A stretch of DNA of 64,000 nucleotides from Bacteroidota bacterium (lineage in GTDB: Bacteria; Bacteroidota; Bacteroidia; Bacteroidales; UBA4417): positions 1-64,000 of the forward strand of contig JAKLFM010000009.1 in assembly GCA_022711175.1 (NCBI GenBank), read 5' to 3'. Positions 42,821-51,636 of the stretch are shown here, one piece after another. Within the stretch, counting starts at the first letter, position 1. Every line of letters begins with the position of its first letter. The notes under the pieces are model-generated. The model was not told the origin of the DNA. It did not search any database and saw nothing but the letters and a program-made list of their open reading frames with translations. Position numbers and translations under genes: made by a program.

Positions 42821-43555
42821 TTATTTTTTCAGGTTAGCTTTTGAGAAGACATATTCAGGAATAGCTGCATTGAACTGAATGTTTCCTATTATAAATTCCG
42901 TTCCTTCGCCATCCTTGAGCATATCCTTAAAAACGATCTTTTTCGGATACCATCGTCCGTTGATATTTTCCACGTTTGATAGTTCACTGCGCTTAAGGAG
43001 GGTGCCGCTTTTTGCATACATTTCCTCTTTTAGCGGTATGTTTCTCTCCTTGTCAACCCAGAGTTTCAGCCCCTGGTAGGCCATATTGGGATCGAAGGCG
43101 GTGAGTTTTACCACCCAGCACGGACGCCCGGCGACATTTTCAGCGCCTGTGACAACTGCATTGTAATGATTTAGCAGCCTGTTGTCTTCCATCAGGTCTT
43201 CGTACGAAAGGTCTGATCCCATCACCGATTGCCTGAGCATATGCCCGGCAATTTGTATCGTGCGGTCGGTCGAAGGAGAATATATCCAAAGCTGGTCATC
43301 GAGTTTCAGCATCTTGGTGCCTTGTTCACGGGCAGGAAAAAGATATTCGGTAAAGGACTTCTTTTCGCCTGCTGTCCATGTTTTGGATTCGATAGTCCGG
43401 CTGGTTCTCCGGCCATGAATGATCATTTTTGAAGTGAAGATGCGGTTATCCGACGACAGGTTCTGGTCAATCTTTTTAAGGATTTCTTTCCCGTCAGGGT
43501 ATTGAGCGTAAGCGGATGAGATGCTTAAACACAGGATTGCCAGTAATAATTTCAT
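42821..43555 (-). CDS. LolA-like outer-membrane lipoprotein-sorting protein
   Basis: A 244-residue periplasmic protein with signal peptide MKLLLAILCLSISSAYAQ and the LolA/LolB-like half-barrel fold of the COG2834 group: ILKKIDQNLSSDNRIFTSKMIIHGRR, then KLDDQLWIYSPSTDRTIQI, GSDLSYEDLMEDN and LWVDKERNIPLKEEMYAKSG. Proteins of this class shuttle lipids or lipoproteins across the periplasm, and are found with FtsX or MMPL exporters. It is the last gene of a seven-gene operon and overlaps the second permease gene by four bases, so it is the likely periplasmic carrier for that transporter. Confidence 0.85.
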   Translation of the reverse strand: MKLLLAILCLSISSAYAQYPDGKEILKKIDQNLSSDNRIFTSKMIIHGRRTSRTIESKTWTAGEKKSFTEYLFPAREQGTKMLKLDDQLWIYSPSTDRTIQIAGHMLRQSVMGSDLSYEDLMEDNRLLNHYNAVVTGAENVAGRPCWVVKLTAFDPNMAYQGLKLWVDKERNIPLKEEMYAKSGTLLKRSELSNVENINGRWYPKKIVFKDMLKDGEGTEFIIGNIQFNAAIPEYVFSKANLKK

Positions 43556-44826
43556 GCTTCTAATTCTTTAAAGAGTTGTGCAGTTTGCCTTTTGTAAATG
43601 CCTATTCCTGAAAGCATGGTGCCGATGAGCGTTGACAGGATTCCCGGGATGAAACCGATAAACCAGGTGACAGGTGTTATGCGCGCTTTGAATACCGTAG
43701 GCATGATAATGGTTGCATTTTGCATCATTCCTTTTAGGTTAAGTCCGTAGTGCTGAAAATACCATGCAAAAACCATACCCAGGGCAACTCCCGCCAGCGA
43801 GCCGAATGTGCCGATGAGCAGCGACTCATAGATCATGGTTTTGTAAACATGTCCCTTTTCTTCGCCTATGGCCAGTCGCATCCCAAATTCGCCATAGCGG
43901 CGCAGCCCGCCAAGCAGACCTGCATTCCACAACACGATTGACATTGCCAGCAGAAATACCGCGACCAGCACCGTGAGTATCACCGATGAATAATCAACCA
44001 GCGCTCCGAGGTTGTTTTGTTCCATGAGGGTTTTCATAACCGGTGAAAATTCATCAGCCGGTTTGTTGTAGTTTCGGTTGAAGGCAGCTGCGATTTCAGT
44101 GGCCTCGTTTTTATCGAAATATCCTTTTTGCGATAGCCCGAGAATTTCGCCGGAAGCGCCTTCCATGTTGAGCGCCTGCCTTACATCGGCAATGTCGGCA
44201 ATTATTGTCCCGCGGTCGAGAAAGCTGGTGCCAAAAACCACGGTTCCCGCGACCGTGAAATTATAAATCGCCATTTCGCCATACATGGTCGAACTGATAA
44301 GGCTGATGGTATCACCGGGTTTCAATTTCATATCACTGGCAAGTTCATTGCTGATTAAGATTTCGCCATTCTGTTTGGGCAACCTGCCTTCAACAACTGA
44401 TTTCCTGATATTCATGCGGTCGATTTCCGCAGAACCTGGCGTGAAGAGATCAATACCGAATCCAATCGTATTTCCCTGTGCTCTTGTTTCACCGCTACGG
44501 TCAGGCACATCAACAAGCCCGGCGAAATGGATCCTTTCGACCCATTCCATACCCGGAAACTGCTTTTTCAGGGCAACGGTCAGTGAATCAGCATTCAGCA
44601 ACGCCAGGTCATTGGGCATCTGGTCGAGGTTATCGGCATATGCCATGGTCATCACCTTAACATGACCTGTAGTGAAACGGGCATTGTACTCAATACTGTC
44701 GCTGATTACACCGGTAAGCCAGCTGTGGAATACAACGGTGAGCATTACGCCGAGAGCAACAACAATGAGCGGAAGCAGGCTCCGGTGCTTGTCACGGATT
44801 AATCCTTTAAATAAAAACCTGATCAT
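43552..44826 (-). CDS. FtsX/LolE-type ABC permease (second of two)
   Basis: A 424-residue inner-membrane permease with the MacB/FtsX layout: one N-terminal membrane helix (LLPLIVVALGVMLTVVFHSWLTG), a large periplasmic domain of about 230 residues, and three C-terminal helices (SSVILTVLVAVFLLAMSIVLWN, SLLIGTFGSLAGVALGMVFAW, WFIGFIPGILSTLIGTML). The cytoplasmic loop LRRYGEFGMRLAIGEEKGHVYK is the coupling segment that contacts the ATPase. It overlaps both neighbours by four bases (ATGA), a sign of coupled translation. It should pair with the first permease to form a heterodimer. Confidence 0.88.
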   Translation of the reverse strand: MIRFLFKGLIRDKHRSLLPLIVVALGVMLTVVFHSWLTGVISDSIEYNARFTTGHVKVMTMAYADNLDQMPNDLALLNADSLTVALKKQFPGMEWVERIHFAGLVDVPDRSGETRAQGNTIGFGIDLFTPGSAEIDRMNIRKSVVEGRLPKQNGEILISNELASDMKLKPGDTISLISSTMYGEMAIYNFTVAGTVVFGTSFLDRGTIIADIADVRQALNMEGASGEILGLSQKGYFDKNEATEIAAAFNRNYNKPADEFSPVMKTLMEQNNLGALVDYSSVILTVLVAVFLLAMSIVLWNAGLLGGLRRYGEFGMRLAIGEEKGHVYKTMIYESLLIGTFGSLAGVALGMVFAWYFQHYGLNLKGMMQNATIIMPTVFKARITPVTWFIGFIPGILSTLIGTMLSGIGIYKRQTAQLFKELEA

Positions 44827-45998
44827 TGAATTTTCCCCCTTAATGCATCGGTTGGTTTCATCCTGGCAATTTTACGGGCAGGCCAGTAGCTTACAATGGT
44901 TGTCGCTATCATGACGATGAGTATTGTCATTATGATGAGCCTGATACCATAATGCGGGTAGAGCCTTTCGGCCATGGATATTCCGTAATCAGAACCGCTG
45001 ACCGGGAACGAAATTCCCCTGATAGCCTGCAATGCCAACAAAGGTATGCCGTAAACTGCACCTAATAATGTGGCGAGCACAGCGTGCATCGCGCCTTCGG
45101 TGGTAAAGAGTGCAACAACCTGGCGCCTTGTCATACCCATAGCTACGTACATCCCAATTTCTTTTTGCCTCCTGAAAATGGCCAACACCTGCGTGTCGAA
45201 AATGGCCAGCAGAGCAAGCATCATCAGGATACCCCAAAGGACCATTCCTCCAGCGGTTTTGCTCTTTATGATATTGTTCATGTCGGCCAGCAGGAAATCA
45301 AGATCTTTTACTTTCCACCCTGCTGCAGCAGGAAATGATTCGTTCCGTTGTTTGCAAACGAGAATTGTAGCTTCTCCCGGCATCAGCATCATCTGCTGCA
45401 ACTTGCTGAGCGGCAGCCATATCTGCGAACCGTCAACGGTAGGTACATTGGTTTTAAAAATGCCCGCAATCCTGATTTCAGTGGCATCAAAAGCGCCATT
45501 GCGGTCGCGCCAGCGCAAAGTCACATGGTCACCGGTCTTCAGTTTCGAGGAAGCTGCCATTGAAGTTCCGATAATGGCAGGGATATCACCTGAAGCAGTA
45601 TCGAGCATGGCTGAGGGAATGGCAAGTATTTTCTGGGCCGGGTCAATTCCTTTTATCAGAACGCTTAGCATCCTGCCCGAAGGATAGATTGTTCCCTGTG
45701 TGATAAGAATAGGGGTGAGGGTTCCGTGGCCGACCATATTTTGCAGGGTACCTGTTACCGGTGCGTGGCTGTCGCTGATTGTAAAAGGGTCATACGGATC
45801 ATAGTTTTGCTGCCAGTACTGTCCCCCGCCGGCTTCCCAACTGATCATATCAGTCCGTGCCTGCCTGTCCCAGCCGTCGAGGATACCCTTGTGCCAGATG
45901 ATAACAACAAAAGCGAATGATAGCACAATGACATTGAGCCAGGTACGCAGCCCGGCACCAATGAGATTGCGCAAAGCAAGTTTAAAGGCCATCAACAT
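44823..45998 (-). CDS. FtsX/LolC-type ABC permease (first of two)
   Basis: A 391-residue inner-membrane permease with N-terminal helix (WLNVIVLSFAFVVIIWHKGIL), a periplasmic domain (about residues 45-250; VTLRWRDRNGAFDATEIRIAGIF), and three C-terminal helices (MVLWGILMMLALLAIFDTQVLAIF, AVLATLLGAVYGIPLLAL, LIIMTILIVMIATTIVSYW). The coupling loop is FRRQKEIGMYVAMGMTRRQVV, and it ends PARKIARMKPTDALRGKIQ, typical of the MacB/LolCDE superfamily. The start lies 12 bases after the ATPase stop. Confidence 0.88.
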   Translation of the reverse strand: MLMAFKLALRNLIGAGLRTWLNVIVLSFAFVVIIWHKGILDGWDRQARTDMISWEAGGGQYWQQNYDPYDPFTISDSHAPVTGTLQNMVGHGTLTPILITQGTIYPSGRMLSVLIKGIDPAQKILAIPSAMLDTASGDIPAIIGTSMAASSKLKTGDHVTLRWRDRNGAFDATEIRIAGIFKTNVPTVDGSQIWLPLSKLQQMMLMPGEATILVCKQRNESFPAAAGWKVKDLDFLLADMNNIIKSKTAGGMVLWGILMMLALLAIFDTQVLAIFRRQKEIGMYVAMGMTRRQVVALFTTEGAMHAVLATLLGAVYGIPLLALQAIRGISFPVSGSDYGISMAERLYPHYGIRLIIMTILIVMIATTIVSYWPARKIARMKPTDALRGKIQ

Positions 45999-46010
45999 GT
46001 TGTCCTCCTT

Positions 46011-46712
46011 TCATGATTTTGTAATCAACTCATCCTTTGCAACTTTACCATCCTCAAGGAAAATTTTCCGCCTTATATACCCGATTACTTTTTCGTCGTG
46101 TGTAGCGAAGATAAATGTAGTCCTGAACTCATGATTCAGCTTCTCCATCGTTTGGAGAATATGGTGCGAATTGGCAGCATCGAGATTGGCGGTGGGTTCG
46201 TCGGCAAGCACAATTTCGGGCTTCTTCACCATTGCCCGGGCTATGGCAACACGCTGGCATTCTCCCCCCGAGAGTTGCGCCGGGCGTGAACTGGTTTTGT
46301 CGGTAAGCCCAACCCATTCAAGGGCATCTTTCACCATCTGTTTTCGGGTTGCAGCGTCAATTCCCAGAAGCAATAACGGAAATTCGACATTTTCGTAAAC
46401 GGTATGAACCTGCAGTAGATTATAACTCTGAAAGATGAATCCCAGCTTTGTTTTACGCAGCATGGCTGCTTCCCTGGCGCCCAAATCGCCTACTGATTTT
46501 CCCATGACAATGGCTTTGCCTTCGGAAGGCACATCAAGCGAGCCGATAATATTTAGCAGCGTAGTTTTGCCCGAGCCGCTGGGGCCGATGATGCCCGTGA
46601 ATTCGCCTTTGTCGAAGGTGAGGTCGATGCCGTTGAGTGCGGTGAATTTCCCCGCACCCATAGCAAAGTGTTTTTTGAGATGCTGGATTGTGATAAGATG
46701 TCCGGAGTCCAT
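46011..46712 (-). CDS. ABC ATPase of MacB/LolD type partnering two FtsX permeases
   Basis: A 233-residue ATPase. Walker A is GPSGSGKTTLL near residues 41-51, Q-loop LGFIFQSYNLLQVHTVYEN, signature LSGGECQR, Walker B IVLADEPTANLD, and switch His in FATHD. It belongs to the same subfamily as the lolD-like gene at 7754, but lies directly before two permease genes. The transporter is thus a complete ATPase-permease-permease set, with a carrier gene after it and an outer-membrane barrel gene 24 bases before it. Confidence 0.92.
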   Translation of the reverse strand: MDSGHLITIQHLKKHFAMGAGKFTALNGIDLTFDKGEFTGIIGPSGSGKTTLLNIIGSLDVPSEGKAIVMGKSVGDLGAREAAMLRKTKLGFIFQSYNLLQVHTVYENVEFPLLLLGIDAATRKQMVKDALEWVGLTDKTSSRPAQLSGGECQRVAIARAMVKKPEIVLADEPTANLDAANSHHILQTMEKLNHEFRTTFIFATHDEKVIGYIRRKIFLEDGKVAKDELITKS

Positions 46713-46736
46713 TATTGCTTGATTACTTATTGATTT

Positions 46737-47891
46737 TCAGAAATTTACTACTGCCATGAATTGCAGTCCTTTACCTGCATAAAGATTGCGGTCGGCCGAA
46801 AGAGTTGATAAAACTGGCTTGTCAGGATTCCAGAAAGCCAGCAGGTAGAAGCTCCAATAGTCGTACTTGCGCTGCAGGCTGATAAACCTCGACCATTGTT
46901 TGTCTTCCAGGTTGTAATAAATCACGGCTGTTGCACTGTTCATCAGCCCGAATGGATAGTTGAGGCTACAGGCTGAAAAGGTGCTTTTTTTTTCAGTTTT
47001 AAATAGCGCGGATGTGTTGTCGTACCTGAAATATTCGGCCATTACCGTTAATCCGTTACCGATGGATATGGTATAATCGGCGCCAAGGTTCAGGTATGTT
47101 TCCCATGGATTGATGAGTTTGTTGTCAGGATCGTTGTGTTTGACGACGGCTTCAAACCACAGCCCGATGCCAAGGTCCCATTTGCCGTCGATACCAAGTT
47201 TGTCTTCAGGATATTCCGCCTCTGTGACAAAGGGGATTGTGTCAAAAATGCCTGAAAAATCTGCTTTCCGGTGATGATAAGTTAATGCTGCCTCTCCTTT
47301 GGGAACCGGTAATTGGATTCGTCCACCGAATTCAGGCTCATTCTTTTTTGAAGGAACAGGGTCCCAGCCGGCAGGGTCATCGTTTCCGTAAAGCGTCCAA
47401 AGCCAGAGGTTTGCATTGTTTTTAAAATAATATCTTCCCAGCAGGGCATATACACCATCGGTAAGTTGCAACGGGTCGCGGAAATCGAGCTTGTCGAACC
47501 ACATGAGAGGCCTGAATATAGTTGCGGACCCGAAATTGATTTTCTGGAGTCCAGCCCTGAGTTCAAGCCTGGGTGTGGAATAGCGAAGCCAGCAGCGGTA
47601 GGGTTTAAGGCGGCCGTCGGCAGCATCATAGTTTTTCCCTTTAAAATCGATTGTGCCAAAAACATTGGCCGCGACCTCCAGGTCAATTTTGCGGTTATTT
47701 TTCAGGCTGTCGGTTATACTCAGGTCGGGAATATACCTGCCACCGGCCTGGTATTGCAACGGGTCGCCGTTATTAAGCGTTGCCCATCCACTGACCTGGT
47801 TTTCAAACTTGTACTGTAATTTTTGCCCTTCAGCAACCATTGCAAAGAGAATCAACAGGCAAAAAGTTGTGCATTTAACAGTTGACTTCAC
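46737..47891 (-). CDS. Outer-membrane porin-like barrel of the ABC/lipid operon
   Basis: A protein of about 384 residues with a signal peptide when started at the GTG at 47891 (MKSTVKCTTFCLLILFAMVAEGQ). The rest is a barrel: strands such as LELRAGLQKINFGSATIFRPLMWFDKLDFRDPLQLTDG resemble the DUF1302/porin-type family in which an RxGxQ…G stretch is followed by a plug-like Asp-rich segment, and the C-terminus ends in an aromatic residue (FMAVVNF). A longer frame begins at ATG 48017, overlapping the previous stop by one base (TAATG), but would bury the signal peptide at residue 43. It is the probable outer-membrane end of the export path. Confidence 0.7.
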   Translation of the reverse strand: MKSTVKCTTFCLLILFAMVAEGQKLQYKFENQVSGWATLNNGDPLQYQAGGRYIPDLSITDSLKNNRKIDLEVAANVFGTIDFKGKNYDAADGRLKPYRCWLRYSTPRLELRAGLQKINFGSATIFRPLMWFDKLDFRDPLQLTDGVYALLGRYYFKNNANLWLWTLYGNDDPAGWDPVPSKKNEPEFGGRIQLPVPKGEAALTYHHRKADFSGIFDTIPFVTEAEYPEDKLGIDGKWDLGIGLWFEAVVKHNDPDNKLINPWETYLNLGADYTISIGNGLTVMAEYFRYDNTSALFKTEKKSTFSACSLNYPFGLMNSATAVIYYNLEDKQWSRFISLQRKYDYWSFYLLAFWNPDKPVLSTLSADRNLYAGKGLQFMAVVNF

Positions 47892-48016
47892 GTTGAGCCG
47901 GAGATTTTTCGGGTAACAGGTTGATAATGAGATAGCGTTTGATACACCTTTTTTGTATTCTGCTAAATTAGCGACATATATCTTCAAATGACAATCGTAA
48001 TATGTAAAAATGATCA

Positions 48017-48799
48017 TTATTTGGGATGGTCTTTTGTGAATCGTTTTTTTACAAGCGCATATAAGCTGTAATTATCAAGAGTCCTTCCTATTCCTTTTCC
48101 CATAAGGATGAACTCTGAAACATCCTCTTCAGAAAACTTAATGCTTTTCTGTTTCTTAAGTTCCTGAAATTTCTTCAGATCCTTTCGCATAGAGAACCAG
48201 AAAAGAGAACAAACCAGGATCATATAGGCAATATGCCAGGGTGTATTGAAAAAAATCCAGAACCAGAAAATGAGGAGAATATAAGCGCTCCAACGCAGCA
48301 CAAGAACGCTCCCGGTAATAAAACCCAGAATGATCCCGGCAGCATTTGCAATAACAAGTCCGAACCAGTTTATAACCAGCAGTGACCCGAGAATCGGCGA
48401 TTCGCCCCGCCCGCCGGTAAAATTGTGCCAAACAGGATATATGTGCCCTATAATCCCGAAAAGGGAAGTAAGCAGGTACCACGGTTGTTCTCTCAGCACG
48501 ACCATCGTAATGAAGGTTGGCAAGGCAACTTTGATCATATCGAGAACCGAGGTGAGGCAACCATAACGTGCCCCCAGTTTTTTATTGATCAGCGTGGCGC
48601 TTACAAGGTCGGATTCGAAAGTTTCGGCCGAATGCGGAACTGGTTCAGAAAAAGGTTCGAGTTTCGTTGATTTCGTCACGAAAAAGTAAACGAGACGCGC
48701 AAAAGATACCGATCCTGCCAGGTATCCGAACAATGAACAGACCAGCGCAGTAAGCCACGCATGGGCAACTATTGCCGTTAATAAATCATTCATCGTCAT
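48017..48799 (-). CDS. Divergent PlsY-like (glycerol-3-phosphate acyltransferase family) membrane protein
   Basis: A 260-residue inner-membrane protein with about five hydrophobic segments. It keeps a degenerate PlsY motif 1 (GYLAGSVSFARLVYFF) and a good motif 2/3 (FGIIGHIYPVWHNFTGGRGESPILGSLL, matching GHxxPVxxxFxGGxG), while the usual GSGNxGATN stretch is replaced by VSATLINKKLGARYG. It is longer than normal PlsY (about 200), with a charged cytoplasmic C-terminus. PlsY acylates glycerol-3-phosphate with acyl-phosphate; this variant may act on another acceptor. It overlaps the dikinase gene by 14 bases. Confidence 0.75.
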   Translation of the reverse strand: MTMNDLLTAIVAHAWLTALVCSLFGYLAGSVSFARLVYFFVTKSTKLEPFSEPVPHSAETFESDLVSATLINKKLGARYGCLTSVLDMIKVALPTFITMVVLREQPWYLLTSLFGIIGHIYPVWHNFTGGRGESPILGSLLVINWFGLVIANAAGIILGFITGSVLVLRWSAYILLIFWFWIFFNTPWHIAYMILVCSLFWFSMRKDLKKFQELKKQKSIKFSEEDVSEFILMGKGIGRTLDNYSLYALVKKRFTKDHPK

Positions 48800-51113
48800 G
48801 TAGTGTTAACAGGCCATTTGAACCATCAACCGTTACTGTTATGCCATTGCCGATAGAACAGGCGTTTTCGACAGAAACAATGGATGGAATTCCCATTTCC
48901 CGTGCAATGATCGAGCAATGAGAGAGCATACCTCCTGATTCCGAGACAATTGCTCCTGCTTTTATTAATATCGGCGTCCAGCTTACATCTGAAAAGGGAA
49001 TAATGATGACATCGCCGTTATTCACTGCTGAAAAATCACCTTCATTCCTCACAACCAGCGTTTTTCCTTTATAAGTTCCTGACGCAGTACCTATTCCGGT
49101 GAAGCTTTTTTTATCACCCTTGTCTAATATTGGCGCAACATCGCCATAAATGACCGATGGCAGGATGATGCCGGCTGTGGCTTCCATCTCGGTTTTGCGT
49201 CGCTGTACTTCACAATCAAGGCTTTTACACTGTCCGAGGAGTAAGTCTTTTACAATTACCTTTAATTCGTCAATTTTGATGTAAAAGACATCTGATCGTT
49301 CAGCGATGACTCTGCTATTAACCAGTTCATCTCCGAGTTTGAGGAACAGTGAACGGAACTGCCCGTACCCGCAGATATAGAGGGAACTGATCTGTTCGCG
49401 GTAAATTTTAAATTTTCCTGATTTCCGGTATAGTTTGCTGATGCCGGGATGCCGGAGCCCTGATATCCCCAGGCTGCTAAAGGTGATCGTTTGCCTCGGT
49501 TTAGTTTTGGATGCCGTGGAGGCAATCATGCTGAAAACGTGTTCGGGGTTTTCATACCATTTCGGAGCTGAGAAATCGTTGCCACTTTCGCTCAGGTGGC
49601 CATATGTTTTGAGCAAAGAGTTGAATTCGTCAATGATTTCCCTTGCTTCACGATGGAGCGACAATTCCTTGAATGAGGCGCTTCGCTTTTGTATTTCCTC
49701 GGGCAAAGCGGAAAGTTGCTGTTTGATTTTTTCCATCTCCGGAATGGGAGAGAGGCTGACAAGTTCAGGGAAATCGGCATGGAAATTGAGCGAATCGTAA
49801 TCGTAGCCAAGCTTACTGAGTTTCTTTGCCAGCCTTTTGTTGTAAAACTGCATCAGCAGCGGAACGACAATATTAAGGTATGCTATTTTCCGACCGTTTT
49901 CAAATAATTCAATATAAAGCTGATCGAAAGCTTCCAGGCTGAATTCTTTTTCAATTCTTACTGAAATGTTATCGTATTGCGCCTTCAGCGGTTCATATTC
50001 CCTGAGAAATATTTTTTCGAAGTTCAGTTTCCGGTGCAGGAACTTAATAATCCTGAATGTATGCCTGATGGTCTGGAATCCCGGCCTGAAACTCATCATC
50101 CCTTTACCTTCGCGTGCTCCCATCATGGCTTCGAGGCTCTCAGGCCGGAAACCGAATTGCCTGAAAATCTCCCCGAGTGCTGCCATATTGAAGTAAGCCC
50201 TGTAATAAAAGGGCTTTGCCAGATCCTCAGGCTCTACATTCAGTTTGCCGGTAATCTCTGACAGGATTTTCAGCCAGGTGCCGTTAACCAGCGGGATATT
50301 TACCGACCATACCAAAGGCTTGATTTGCCCCGGAAGCATCTCCTGGGCAAGCTTATTCGAATAAACCGGAAGTCTCTTATTGGTGGTTATGCTCCTGAGT
50401 TGCAGGTAATAGATTTCTTTGCCGTCAAATGCCCACTCAATATCGATGTGGCTGTTTGTCTTCTTTTTCAGGATTCGTAATGAGCCGGCAATCTGCCTTA
50501 TTACCGGCAAATAGCGATACGCAGGGTCACCTTCAAGGATAAGGTCACCTGAAAATCTCCAGCGATGGGGTGTCAATCCTTTCTGCACGAGGTTTTCACC
50601 TGCACCTTCAATCGCCTCGATAATGATCTCTTCGGCCTGGGTTACCGGATTTTTGCTGAATCCAACGCCTGAAAGCACTGACGGGACCATCTCCTGGATG
50701 ATGACCGCACACCTTATTCCTGCTGATTTACCTGTTGCTTTTGACTGATACCCGCTCCCGATGACAGGCTCTACCGATTGCCAGACAGATTTGACAGCTT
50801 CCAGTATGTTATCAACACCTGAAACGTTGGTAACGGTTTGAAACTGGCCTGCAAACGAATATTTTTCTGAATCTTCAAGAGTTGTTGATGAGCGTACGGC
50901 ATAAACAATCCCTGGAAGCCCGGAAACCTCTTTTTTTAAACGGGAAATAAGGTCTGGAATGTCTTTTTTATAGTCCTCGAAAGCCTGACTGGTAAGCAGA
51001 TAACTGTCCGGCACCCGGAAGCCCATTTTTCTCAACAAGAGCAATGATTGAGCCTTGTTCCCGGTTACTGATACAGGTAAGCGGCCTTTCAATATTTTGA
51101 TATATTGGTCCAT
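48786..51113 (-). CDS. PEP-synthase/rifampin-phosphotransferase-like dikinase
   Basis: A 775-residue cytoplasmic protein. Residues 1-245 are the ATP-grasp (PPDK_N) domain: GNKAQSLLLLRKMGFRVPDSYLL, YAVRSSTTLEDSEKYSFAGQFQT, QEMVPSVLSGVGFSKNP, and DIEWAFDGKEIYYLQLRSI. Residues 250-660 are a helical region that I cannot assign. Residues 670-775 are the swivelling phosphohistidine domain, with His732 in SESGGMLSHCSIIAREMGIPSIVSV. The PEP-binding TIM barrel of PEP synthase is absent, as in rifampin phosphotransferase, so the phosphate acceptor is probably not pyruvate. It is the first gene of the lipid-export-like operon. Small-molecule or lipid-headgroup phosphorylation is inferred. Confidence 0.8.
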   Translation of the reverse strand: MDQYIKILKGRLPVSVTGNKAQSLLLLRKMGFRVPDSYLLTSQAFEDYKKDIPDLISRLKKEVSGLPGIVYAVRSSTTLEDSEKYSFAGQFQTVTNVSGVDNILEAVKSVWQSVEPVIGSGYQSKATGKSAGIRCAVIIQEMVPSVLSGVGFSKNPVTQAEEIIIEAIEGAGENLVQKGLTPHRWRFSGDLILEGDPAYRYLPVIRQIAGSLRILKKKTNSHIDIEWAFDGKEIYYLQLRSITTNKRLPVYSNKLAQEMLPGQIKPLVWSVNIPLVNGTWLKILSEITGKLNVEPEDLAKPFYYRAYFNMAALGEIFRQFGFRPESLEAMMGAREGKGMMSFRPGFQTIRHTFRIIKFLHRKLNFEKIFLREYEPLKAQYDNISVRIEKEFSLEAFDQLYIELFENGRKIAYLNIVVPLLMQFYNKRLAKKLSKLGYDYDSLNFHADFPELVSLSPIPEMEKIKQQLSALPEEIQKRSASFKELSLHREAREIIDEFNSLLKTYGHLSESGNDFSAPKWYENPEHVFSMIASTASKTKPRQTITFSSLGISGLRHPGISKLYRKSGKFKIYREQISSLYICGYGQFRSLFLKLGDELVNSRVIAERSDVFYIKIDELKVIVKDLLLGQCKSLDCEVQRRKTEMEATAGIILPSVIYGDVAPILDKGDKKSFTGIGTASGTYKGKTLVVRNEGDFSAVNNGDVIIIPFSDVSWTPILIKAGAIVSESGGMLSHCSIIAREMGIPSIVSVENACSIGNGITVTVDGSNGLLTLHDDE

Positions 51114-51186
51114 AGAAGCTGCTTTTTACCAGTTCAATTACATCAACCTACCATGAGTGCGAGGAGTAAATTAGAATTTGATCAAA

Positions 51187-51219
51187 AGAGAAAAAAACAG
51201 CCCGAGATTGTCGGGCTGT
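51187..51219 (-). terminator. Terminator after the YegP-like gene
   Basis: A 9-bp stem ACAGCCCGA/TCGGGCTGT (51197-51219) with loop GATTG; the A tract at 51191-51197 becomes a T tract on the minus strand. It isolates the YegP-like gene from the dikinase operon, so that operon must have its own promoter within 51114-51190. Confidence 0.88.
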
Positions 51220-51238
51220 AAAAGTTAATTCAGTATTA

Positions 51239-51574
51239 CTAAGCAACTGTTTCGTCGCTTATAGCGGCATCGGGGGCATTTTTTGTAACCGATTCAATTC
51301 CGTTGTCGCAACCGGCTTCGGTTGTATAATTCTGGCTCACACCAATTACTTGTCCGTTGGTTGCTTTAAGGTTGAAACGGAAGGCGCCGCCTTCGGTTGT
51401 TTTCTTTTCAAAACGAGCCAGTTCCTGCGAGTTTTTTCTCACCGATTCAACCCCGTTGAGGCAGGCTGCTTTGGTTGTATAACCTTCACTGGTTAAAATT
51501 ACCTGGCCGTTTCCGGCGACAAGGTTGAACTGGAATTCCCCGTTTTTGCGGGTTGAGATTACAAATTTTCCCAT
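51239..51574 (-). CDS. YegP/DUF1508 family protein (two repeats)
   Basis: A 111-residue protein made of two ~48-residue DUF1508 units: GKFVISTRKNGEFQFNLVAGNGQVILTSEGYTTKAACLNGVESVRKN and the corresponding second copy with FRFNLKATNGQVIGVSQNYTTEAGCDNGIESVTKN in pieces. Each forms a small beta-alpha fold. The family is common, soluble and of unknown function; links to stress have been proposed. It lies 62 bases after a DUF2892 gene on the same strand and ends with a strong terminator. Confidence 0.92.
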   Translation of the reverse strand: MGKFVISTRKNGEFQFNLVAGNGQVILTSEGYTTKAACLNGVESVRKNSQELARFEKKTTEGGAFRFNLKATNGQVIGVSQNYTTEAGCDNGIESVTKNAPDAAISDETVA

Positions 51575-51636
51575 GATTTAAGATTTATTGAATGATTGAT
51601 TAAAAGTGGTTTCGTTTATCAGAATTCAAATTACTG

